NCBI GenBank assembly: GCA_037951165.1
Contig: JBBDHG010000493.1
Span: forward strand, 1 to 64,000
DNA: 64,000 nt
Direction: 5' to 3'
DNA from: Lophius americanus
Taxonomy: Eukaryota > Chordata > Actinopteri > Lophiiformes > Lophiidae
A model generated the notes under the pieces. It had not been told where the DNA came from. It saw only the letters and a list, made by a program, of their open reading frames with translations, and did no database searches. Shown piece by piece: positions 45,322 to 56,200 of this stretch (position 1 is its first letter; every line of letters starts with the position of its first letter). The translations under genes and the position numbers were made by a program.

Positions 45322-48043
45322 GTACCTTCACAACGAGAAGAAGTTGCTGCACGGCGACATGAAGTCGTGCAATGTTGTGATCAAGGGCGACTTTGAGACC
45401 ATCAAGATCTGCGACGTGGGAGTTTCACTGCAGCTGGATGAGAACATGAGAGGTAACGGCGCTAAAATAAACCAGGTATCCTTGACGTGAAAATCCATCA
45501 ATGGAATTGGAGTAAAAAAAAAAAAAAAGTTTCTTGCATCCATCATGGTTTTATACACAAGTTCGTGTATAGCCATCTTTAAAGACAACTAGTATGTTGG
45601 AATACCGGGTTGGCACTGAAAGAAACGGTAAACTTCTTCAAGGAGATGTGGTTCAGTACCATCCTCTACAAACCAGCCTTAATAATAATAATTCATTTAA
45701 TTTATAACGCACTTGACATTTGGATCAAATCTCTAAGTGCTACAAAGTAAAAGCAGATAAAAGCATCAATAAAAATATAATAATAACTATATAAAAGCCT
45801 GACCAAAAAGCAGCAATGTTAATTAAAGTTATAGGTTCTGCTAAAAAAGAAAGTTTTAAGTCCTTTTTTTAAATGTGTCAGTTGTCTGTGGAGCCCTCAG
45901 ATGGTCAGGGAGGGCATTCCACAGACGAGGAGCAGCAGAACAGAAGGCCCGATCGCCCATGGTGCTGAGCTTAGTCCGGGGAAGGAGGAGGCGGTATGAG
46001 TGGGTAGAACGGAGGGATCGTGTTGAGGTCAGTGGGGTGAGTAGTTGTTTTAGGTAGGGGGGTGCGTTACCATGGATACACTGGTGAGTGAGGAGAGAGA
46101 TCTTAGAATCAATCCTGGTGGAGATGGGAAGCCAATGAAGGGAATGAAGAACGGGGGTGATGTGTTCGTGTACAGCCTTCATCCAACTGTACTGAGCGAG
46201 AGTAACAGGCTCATGTCTCTGTGAGCCGGAGATCAGTAATCTAAACCCTGGGTTTGGTAGGATGGATGTACCCTGGAGGTTCCCTCATCAATGTAGGGAA
46301 ATAAATCTGTAAAAATGTTATTATCATTTAGGTCATTGAGTTCATGCATGTGCACAGGGAGGCATTTTTTGTCGAGGGTTATGGGCTCTCAACTGTAATA
46401 TTGGATAACTCATTTCAAGCAGCTCTCTTCTACTTCTTACTCGAAATGATTCGGCTCTTGCCCTCTTTTCTTTCATCTCAGCATTTGCTGCTGGGTAAAA
46501 GTCTGACAACCGGACTAATGGACTCAATATTCACGATACAGTGAATTATAGTCAAAAGTTATTACAGTGATTATTATTATTATTATTATTATTATTAATA
46601 TATTTAAATGCTTTGTATGTCTGTAGGGGTTAATCTTTAACCCCTACAGGGGCTAAAGATGTCCGTTATGTACGAGGTTAGTGTCTGAGGTGGTTCTAAA
46701 AATATATAGAATAACAATTAACAGACTTATCCTTTAAATCTGAAACATTTATGCCATTAAAAAGTTGTTGTTTTTTCCCTTTCTTTAAACCCCAAAATTT
46801 AAATGCGTATTATTTCCAAATTCTATTCAATGTATAATTCTTGTGGTTTCAGGATTTCAGCAGCTGCTGTGGAACTTTGTCAGTTACAGGTGGATTTCTT
46901 CTAAAACTAAGATCTAAATCTGCAAACTGGCCAACCTGTGGATCCGTTCAGAGCGCGTCTATGTTTGTTTTGGTGCCTGAGTGGCAGTATTCAAGGGTTA
47001 AAGTGAAGAATTGACAGAAAATATCTGTAGACCTAACTGTGGATTAACGTTTGTGTCAGTGTCCGAGCGTGAACACAAACACTCCAGCATCTCCTGTTTT
47101 GACTCTCACATGTTATCGAACATCTGTTTATGGGTTTAGTTTAGATTGAGTGCCGACATCTGGTTTTTGCTTTGAGTAAGAGCTCTTTGTTTTAAACCGG
47201 AAGGAAAAGAACTCCATCATTCATCTACATCACAATAACACAATAACTATTGCACAACTGCGCTGGACTCCTTTCTTACTTTATATGTTTCTCTAACTGG
47301 AGTCCAGATTCTTTTTTGTCATATTAATAGTTTATTTTTAGATGTGTGTTTACATACACACATCTTTATACGTTTGTATAAAGTTTTTTCTCTTTATACA
47401 TTCTCTTTATGTTTTTTCTCTGTGTCTTCAGTGTCCGACCCAGAGGCGCAGTACATCGGGACGGAACCGTGGAAACCGAAGGAAGCTCTGGATGAGGAGG
47501 GAGGAGAGATAACGGACAAGGCTGACATCTTCGCCTTCGGTCTGACTCTGTGGGAGATGATGACGCTGGCCATGCCTCATCTGGAGATGCTAGACTTCAA
47601 CAATGGGGGGGATGAAGGTCAGTTGCCTCGTGCCCTCAGGAATCTTTAGTCTTACACATTTGGAATCTCGTAAAACCCTTCAAATTAAAAGTCTGTTACC
47701 CTTGGGGGAGGTCGATTCTAAATGGAGATTCTCCGCAGCCAGGAGTGTGAGAAGAGTCTCCACTCACATGGTTTTTAGCGCGCGTGTCAGAAATCCGTTG
47801 TTTATTTCAGGGGACTCGATGGAGGACAGTTTCGATGAGGACGCCTACTATGAGAGGCTGGGAACGAGGCCGGCGCTGGATGCCGAGGCTCTCGGCAGCT
47901 CGTACCGGAGGATGGTGGAGCTTTTCTACCTCTGCACAGAGGAAGACCCCAAGACCAGACCTTCAGCCGGCCAGATACTCCAGGCTTTAGAGACAAATAC
48001 CCTGTTGGACAAAATGTCTAGTGAGGTGATCGTCATCGACTGA
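44129..48043 (+). CDS. pbk: PDZ-binding kinase / TOPK (lymphokine-activated killer T-cell-originated protein kinase)
   Basis: Mitotic Ser/Thr MAPKK-like kinase, complete in six coding exons: 44129-44292, 44523-44662, 44793-44962, 45323-45452, 47432-47617 and 47811-48043. The joined frame is 1023 bp, giving 340 residues against 322 in human. Visible features are FKTP at residues 12-15 (human Thr9 CDK1-site context), the glycine-rich loop GCGTGVNVYLM around 44-54, AVKK lysines at 67-68, an HGD catalytic loop with Asp170 and Asn175, the atypical DVG (for DFG) at 189-191, and GTEPWKPKE in the activation segment. The ATG at 44129 directly follows a TTTCTCAG acceptor, so a 5' non-coding exon is likely. 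The C-terminus runs 19 residues from ALET and ends VIVID rather than the mammalian ETDV. A convergent ESCO2 gene follows. Confidence 0.97.
45282..45320 (+). repeat. (CT)n microsatellite forming the pbk exon 4 polypyrimidine tract
   Basis: About 19 CT/TC dinucleotides run straight into the CCAG acceptor (AG at 45321-45322) of the exon encoding the HGD catalytic loop. The splice site therefore depends on a length-variable repeat. Confidence 0.93.
45679..46220 (-). mobile_element. 3' end of an L2/CR1-type LINE (inverted, intronic in pbk)
   Basis: The minus strand encodes LHSLHWLPISTRIDSKISLL, an HGNAPPYLKQLLTPL segment and MGDRAFCSAAPRLWNALPDH, an intact 108-codon frame of the LINE C-terminus. 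The 3' UTR and an AAT/ATT tail follow at 45679. It is very similar to 27415-27860 but lacks its stop, so it is probably the younger copy. Confidence 0.85.
46621..46649. repeat. Perfect hairpin, 13-bp arms, 3-base loop
   Basis: CTGTAGGGGTTAA (46621-46633), loop TCT, and its exact reverse complement (46637-46649). Confidence 0.9.
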
Positions 48044-50200
48044 TTCCCCCAAAAAAAAAAAAAAACTTCTGCGTTTTGACCTCGGAACTCCAGGTCAGAA
48101 ACGTTTCCAGGAGTTTGGGATCCGGACTACTATGTCATTTGTATAAGATACTTCTCACTATAATCACAACCTGACGCTCTCTCAGTTTATTCTCATACAG
48201 TTTATTTGTACAAATCTGGAGGAAATGCCTTGAAGATAAAGTTCTGGACAAAGAGACCCATCAGTCAAATGATGTTTATTTGTCCAGATGTTGAACGAGC
48301 ATCTTCATCCTCTGACACTCTTTCAGATTTTTTTTTTGCACGTTGTCTTTGCTTTGTTTTCTCCCCCATGTACGTCGACTTTTATCATGTAAATGCTTTA
48401 ACTTTCGTACCTCCTTACTTCTTCTTTGAGTCTGTTTGTTTCTGCACTTCTGTAAACATGGACATTTCTTGATCAGAGCTGTCCTGTAGTTTTTTTTGTT
48501 CGACCCTCTGCACATATCACACCGATGCATCAGTGGCTGCATCGTATTGGAGATCTGCTTACCTGCTGTTTGGTAGTACAGTCATGAACAAGCACGCGTT
48601 TGAAAATATTAATACCTCAGTACCGAGTTATTGGCAAAAGTATTAATGCAGAACACCTCATGCATCCAAACACTCATCCAGGACACTGACATAGAAATGC
48701 TGTTGAAGTGCTTTGCATGTAGCTCAGATTAAGAATATGTCTTTACAAGGCAGCAAAAATGTACTTAAGATTGTTGCATTCACATGAGAATTTTTTTTGC
48801 CCTTTTCTACATTGATGAGATTACTAGCTCAATTATTATTTCTATTTTTCTATCATCTGGATCATCTCCTGAGTCAGGTGCATCATCTTATATCCATCGC
48901 CCTAGCCTTGAGCAACGTACTCAAGCTCAATTGCAAAACGCAGAAAACAAAGTCACTACGTATTGTAGAAAGTTAATATAAACTATTTTAGAAAGTCAAT
49001 ATGAAGCTGCCGATTCAAACTGACACTGGAGAAATCCTGAAGTGTCCAGCGGATCTGACTGCAGGATATAATCGTCTGTTTCATTCTGATAATCAAGGCC
49101 TTTTCCAAAATGATCTCATTAAATGGGGTAAAAAAAAAAACAGATCTCCAGTGTAAACACTTCCAGAAAGAGAGAAAAATAACGATCTGTAATAGTTTCC
49201 CTCTCATCTGCTGCTCGTGCAAGGGGAGGGAAGAATTATGACCCCCCCCAAAAAAAAAGCTTCGGGTTCAGGCACTCAAAAGGTATTTTGAAAAGTCAAA
49301 GGCTTTTCAATGGACTATAGACAATCATTAAAATGCACTGATGTATGAAATTAGAAAGAAAATAAAGCTTGAACTCAGCGCTGGATCCTTGTAGTTACTG
49401 ATTCTTTGGGTCTCAACCTGAAGACAAAAGCCGAGCACCATTTCTTTTTTTAAGTTTAGTCACTGAATTAGATTTGTTATAAAATATTAATTTTTGGCTG
49501 CAATCAATATTTATTGTAAACAGAAATAGAATATGTAAAGTGTGACCGGATAAAAAAAAAAAAAAAATTTCTTTTCTTATCTGTAATTCCTTCACTCCAA
49601 AGAACATTAAACGTTAAGCAGCAACAACAAGTTTATTTTTAAAGTAAACCATTAGTATCCAAACATGAAGCAGAATTGGATTCATAAGGCAATAATTAGT
49701 TTATTAAAACACTTTACAACGTAGGATGTCCCTAAACAAAGATGGCGTCCACTCTTTAACAGGTTTACCAGATTTTCCTTCTAAAACTCCAGAGAACAGG
49801 GGGATAAAATCTGAACATTTAAGTGAGTGAATCAAAGTGACTCACCCTTTATACAAAAAAATCTCAACAACTTGTCTAATTCAAGACGGATGAAAGAACG
49901 GCAGTGTGAAAACATTTTCAATCGCTTCCGCGCGCGCAGAATATAAACATCTGAACAAACCCTGCCGACATAAAGAACATTCGACCGTCACATTATGAAG
50001 AGCGGAGTATAAATACCGTCTGATAACTGGTGTTCCATTCCGAACAGAAAGTTAGAAGCGCACACACACCGTCTGAAGTCTGAGATAGTCAACATTAAAA
50101 AAAGAAAAACAATCAACATTTGCATCAGAAAGAACCTCCTGAGGATCGGTCAACCACCAACACGCCAGTGAAGCATCTTTAGAACGAGTCTTTACAGTCT
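48044..50200. terminator. Convergent 3' UTRs of pbk (+) and esco2 (-)
   Basis: No coding frame of note lies between the two stops. The plus strand has AATAAA at 49361-49366 for pbk. The minus strand has AATAAA (TTTATT in the plus sequence) at 49632-49637 and 49700-49705 for esco2. If used, the two transcripts end 270-340 bp apart without overlapping. Confidence 0.5.
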
Positions 50201-53200
50201 TCATGCGATGAAGTTGTAAACCAGGAAGGTCGGCGTGTTGCAGTACTTTGTGGCGAAGAGTTTTCCGTCAGGTGTCGGGTCAGAGAAGGCGATTTCTTCT
50301 TTGGTAAGATGACTGCCGTACATGAAGGTGCTCCTGAAAGAAGATGGAGGGAAATTTAATGGTGGGTTGAGACTCTTAACACTTAGCTGTTTGCACAAAG
50401 TGAAGTATAAGGAATCCACAGTCATCTGCTGGAGGTCCGATTTGGAGCAAAGGTGAAACTTTCAGAGGTCTCAAGCCGAGTTTGTTCACTTTCAACAGAG
50501 ATTTCCAACTTGATTAAGCAACAGCGGAGACTCGCAGATAAAGGTTGCGTTCAACCGGCCAATCGTGATGCTCAATTCAGATTCTTTTCTGCATAGCTGT
50601 TCACAATACTCTTCAAATGTGTGCGGCATCAGACTACAGTATGAACAGTTCACATCCCTGAGCTGAACCGCGAGCACAAAAGAACAATAAAAAAAGATTT
50701 CACATGCTGATGATACGGAAGCAAAATGATGGCCGACGGTTCAGACTGAGGTTGAATTGTATAAAATCCGACCGGTGTCTTTATTTAGGACTACTTCTGA
50801 CTATTCCAACACAACGTGGGGTTTTATTCTTGTACCTTTGTCTAACCACATTAGATAGTCTTTCTCAAATTTGAACTTGGCGCGGGGCGTGTTAACTCGT
50901 TTTTAAATGACCACAAAGCCATTTTAACTTATAAGGTTTCTTCTCATTATTTTTATACTGCTTAAGAAACGTGTACAATAAAAAAAAAAAAAAGACAGTG
51001 AGATTTAGGTTGAGGGCGACATTGTACCTAACGGTATCCAGCATGCGGGTTGCGATGTTCTGTCGTCTGGCCAGACTGAAGACCCATATCCGACTGATCC
51101 CGCACAGAGCTTGTTCTGGGGCGGTGGAGCAGCACCAGGCTCGGTGTCGCTCCATGAAGTCGTCCTTCGTCATGTCTTTGTGTCGATCCGGCTGCTCCAG
51201 GACTCTGAACGCCTGGAGGAACAGAGAAAAAAGCTTCAGGGCACCCTGAACGCAACATGAACACGGGCCAAAAGCGACTCGTGACAATCCAGAAGGAGGA
51301 AAAGGTTTGTTTTGTGAGAAAACATGCTTCTTTTCCCACTTTGGTTCTTTTTTTTCTAACAAGCTGCTCTGACTATAACTGCCAAGAAAAAAAAAATGAC
51401 GTGATCAGACTTATCCTCTTAACTAACTCCGAAATGTTTTGACACGAGTCTCCTGTCGTGATTAATTTAGATGATGGTCTTATTTGTAAGCTCAACGTCT
51501 GATCTAAGAATAAATGTGTCAGATGTTGCCTGTGGTTTAATAGATTTCAAAAAAGTGTCAGCATTTCTTCTAAGGCAGTAAAGGTACTCTTTATTGCCTC
51601 CATGTCTATCTTTAAGGATGCTAACAACTACTGGTTAATGTAAGTCAGAGGAGAGGAAAATGTCTGGAGGAGAGACAGTGGAATGTCACACTTCTGTCAC
51701 GAGAGAGATGGGTCGTGAACATGAAAGTGAAGAGCTTGTTTTCACCTCTGACAAACTCTTAAATGTTAGAAGTGTGAATGATGTAAGTGTTTAACGGCAG
51801 GGTAGGACCCAGATCCACACAGGTCCACCTGCGTCCAATTATCTCAATGACTGTGCAGACCGTTTTCTTTAATTTTCTGACATCCATCCAGTCCCTGGAA
51901 TCAATTATGACAAGGGGGAATATTTTCTGATGTTTACAGAAGATGTCGTCACACACATGCATAATTATACACAGGCATCATTTTGGAAATACAAAAGTCC
52001 AAAAATTATTTTTTTGGACCAAGCCAAATTGAAAATCATCAATAAGTACCTGGATCGATAAAATCCCAAAGGAACCGGTCCTTATTAAGACTGGGTTCAG
52101 TGGGGATGAGAGAATCAGCCTTTTGTCGAGCTTATTAAGCTATTAGTAAAAGGCCCCCATAAGGATGATTAATCTCAGTTCCTGTTTGCACTTTCTCTCC
52201 ACCTTCCTGGAGCCTGTTCTGCATAAAAACATGGCAACAGCATTTGCCACTATGGGAATGCAAGGACAGGAAATGCAGAAGCTAAGTGACTTATTTTAAT
52301 GTGATATAAGCACTGGCATGTTTCATGTGTTACTGGGTTGACTAGAAGAATCAGTGAATCCTCTGGTGTTGCTGCTGTGCCGAGTCTCCTCAGCTTAACA
52401 CACTCTGGAAGCCAGATTTTTCTTGTTGCTTCATTTCATTAGGCGGAAGGAAGAAACGTTCCCAAACTTGCAAAGTCAATTTGGCTTTGGGGCCGGAGCA
52501 TCTGCCTTTGTTTACAGACCGAACATGATTTTCGTGGCGTTCGGAGCAGGTGCTAGAGCTGCTTTGGCTCGTCAACCGTACACTACTTCATTTATACATA
52601 TTTTTGGATTGTAACAGCCCTGATTGCCTTCACGCTGCAGGAAGCTTGATAAATAAATAATAGATGGTGATGTGGCTTACTGCAAAACGAAAACAGTTGA
52701 AAGGCAAAGGCTCTTAAATTGGTTTGTGTTAAATACGAAATTATGTTTCATTCCCCTCATTCTCTTTAAGTCAATATAAATATTCTAATGAACCAGGGCA
52801 AATATCCGGATTCAACCGCTGACAATCGGTCGACATGTCATGTTGGTGGACTGTGGGGTGACACATGGACGTACGGTTTTAGGGGCCGTAGGTGAAAAGG
52901 CTGGGAACCACCATGTGATGGTCTTTATTGACCAATACCAAGTGAAGAATCAATAAAACACACACATCTCCATCATTACCTGACGTATGGGTTCAGCAAC
53001 CAGACAGCCCACCACCATGCGCTCCGTGTTGATGAAGAGGTAGGTCTTAGCCTGGGCGGGTCGGCTCAGAGTCACCTGCTTGAAACCCAACTCACTGTCT
53101 GCGACACGCCGAACCTCCTCGGCCTGAAACCAAAGACGGAGACATATATGGTGTAAAAACACACAAACACATTCTTAAATACTAAGTTGGTGACATTCAG

Positions 53201-56200
53201 CACATGTACATTGTGAGGAAATATCCGGCACCTTTTTGATGGCATATTTCGGATCATCTGGCATGACTAAGAGAATTTTTCCATCCCAGAACTCTGCCAC
53301 AACCCGCTCCTTCTTCCAGCCCTGAAGACAAAAGAAGAAGTTGTAGCCAAAACCAAAAAAAACTCCAGCATCTCCATAAAACACGACTGCATATGAAAAC
53401 AAGTCGTTTAATCATTTCACTGGCAAAAGAATGGAGGAGCGACAGAAAGAACCAACATCGTCGTCTTGTGTTTGCTCAGTTTGAGTGAAGTTTGTCCAAG
53501 TTGTCCTTGTTTATCTCGCGCTCCAGTTCAAATTGAAAAGGCTGGTCAGACGACAATTTTTAACCGGCCAGTGCAACCATTTGACGTCACTACCCAGAAT
53601 GCATTGTAACGTAAACAGCAATGGCGACCTATGAGTTCAATTATTTTTTAGAAATGTGTACAAACTACAGGATGTATAGTAAATTATTGTCGCATTTATA
53701 CAGCTGATAGCGTCAAATATGTTATAAAGCTGGGTTTCGAAAGTCGGGGTACATGTAAAAAAAAAAGAAAGAACTTCAGATGTTTTCAAAACGTGATTAT
53801 CTGGGCCTGCAGATATCTCACTACAAGGGGAGTACAGACTGATGGAATGGATGAAAGGAAACTTTACCACAAATTTGATGGAGTCGAGAAAGCGCTGGTG
53901 GAACTGGGTGTGTTGGAAATTATCCTCCGGGTTCTCTGCGCTGTACACCATGCCACATGAGCTGCAGGTCGTCGCTCCAAACTGCTTCTGGCCTGCGTCC
54001 TGTTGGGCAAAATACAGAAAAACATTGAGTCGAAACGCAGGGAGAGAAAAATTCAACCATGTTAAGAGACAAAGCATGCATCTAAAATGGTTTACGGTCA
54101 CATTTAACTATTTGTATAAACTGACAAAAATAGCAAGATATTTAATATTCAGCACAAAAATAACCTGATTCCACCTCAAATATCTGTAGCAGCCTTCAAA
54201 GGCATATTCTGGGTCCTCACATACATGCTTCCCCCAACGGTGTATGAAAATCTGGGGTTCAACCCTGAAGAGCTACTAACAGACATTAACTTACGATGAT
54301 GAGTTGGTCGTCCTCATGTTTGTCTTTCCTGCGTCGAAGAGTTCTCTCTTTGGCTGAATGAGCCTGCAGTGATGTCATTGGGCCAGAGGGGGTGCTGCAG
54401 GACACCGGCGGCTGACAACCTCTTTTTAACCTACAACACAGCAAATAACAGAAGGGAATGTAGAGTTGTCTGGAGAAGAAAAGAAGCACCTTCACACCAG
54501 TGCAATCAGTGGTGCGTTAGACTTTCTAATGTATAAATGTTGTCATTGGGCGTCCTCTGGTTTTTGTCTTTTATTGAAGAGAGTTCTCATTCAGGAGAAA
54601 ACAACACCTCAAGAAAGAATCTCAAAGCTTTGACAATTTCCTCTTTCGTACGAAGCGTACCATGATGAGTAATGAGACTATCTCACCTCTTGGAGGAAGA
54701 TCCAAAGATGGGATACAACCCTGGAGTCTCTGGAGGAAATACAAACAAGAACATGATTGATATTCTCGTTCAAAAATGAGCAACGTAAACTGGACACAGC
54801 TGCCGATCAGATGTGAGCGAGTCAGCGACCGATGTAGTGACGCTAGAACTTTCACAGCGTGTGTCTCTGTACCTTTGGTTGGGCTGGAGGCCGCACTGGG
54901 GGGACTTACATCGCTCAGGTCAAAGATGGGCTCAGAGGCGCCGTTTGTCTGAGAAACATCCTGGCAAAAGCAGAGTTCAGGTTATAAATTAAAATCATTG
55001 GATTTTAGCAACGTTAAGTTTTCTTAAACTTAAGTTGGATAATCTGTACAATATCCATGAATATGTGGGTATCAGTTGGCGGTACCGGACTACTATGGGA
55101 GTAGGCTGCAGTTGCAGGACTCCGCATTGGGGACCTCGTCAACACAATCATCAGGTCTTTGGTTATTCCGTATTTCTCTGCCAGAATTTTAGGTGACCTG
55201 CAGGACGAAAAAAAAAAACTAACAGATTTTATTTCAAACATTCAGCTGGGAGCATTCAAACATCTGAACATACTAAAACAGAGGATGTGATTAGTTTTGT
55301 TTGACTTATGTGTTAGTCTTGTTCCATCCAAAGGTTTTGCTTATTATTGTCTAGATTTTATAGATAAAATCACCTCAACGGCAGTGGAGTTTCATTGGGT
55401 TCATTGGAGTCCGTCCAGTCTGTCGGATCAAACTTCATCATTTGTTTGGTGCTCGGCTGCTTCACCTCCGTTTCCACCTGCGGGACGGCAGCCTGCAGGC
55501 AACAAGGACAGAATAAAAGGATCTTTGTACGATAGTACAGAATTGTTCAATATTATAATGAAACTGTATTTCTTTATATAAATAAGGTAAAGAAATATCC
55601 CCAGAAGGAAACTGTTTGATTGAAATGTGAGCAGTCAATATGCTAGTGACTAAGATCAAACATTAATACCAAGACGTTGTGGAAGAAATGAGGGAGCGTC
55701 AGTTACAATAACATTATGACTCTCAGAGTAAAATACAAACACCCCCTCTGAGGCATAATGATTATTAATCATCATAAAATCAATTACATCACACATGTTC
55801 CCAATAACACTCTCAACACACGAAAGAATGGAGAGAACCGTGAGCTGAATCCTAATCAGAAGAAAAATAATTGCGATTCTCATTTTAACCAGAATCCCTA
55901 AGTCCTAGAAGTTTTGTAACATTTTATTCGTTTTGATCAGGTTTGGGATCATAATACAGTTTTCCAAGAATGCCAGATGATTTTTAAAGGCATTCCTGCA
56001 TCCTGTCGTCATCATCTACTGACGTTAGTCCACTCATCCTTTGCCATAAATGTAAAAAAAATTCTGTTGATTTCATCATCATCACTATAAAATACCATAT
56101 CTTCCTCTCTCCATGTGTATGTTTGAATCTTTGTGGTAACTTCAAATACATTGGAACTTTTAACACTAACCAGCTGTAACGTCCAGTGATTTGTGAGAAC

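Larger units (their letters stand above)
45453..47431. other. pbk intron with LINE, ATT tract and hairpin
   Basis: This 2-kb intron holds the inverted LINE tail (45679-46220), an (ATT)n run at 46570-46599 and the 13-bp-arm hairpin at 46621-46649. The remainder is unremarkable. Confidence 0.7.

Noticed and set aside
45856..46182. 108-codon minus frame as a pbk-antisense gene
   Set aside because: It is the C-terminus of an L2-type LINE, with a diverged copy at 27415-27860.
50892..51362. 156-codon minus frame as a separate protein
   Set aside because: Only 51028-51212 is coding, as an esco2 acetyltransferase exon. The rest reads through its intron splice sites.
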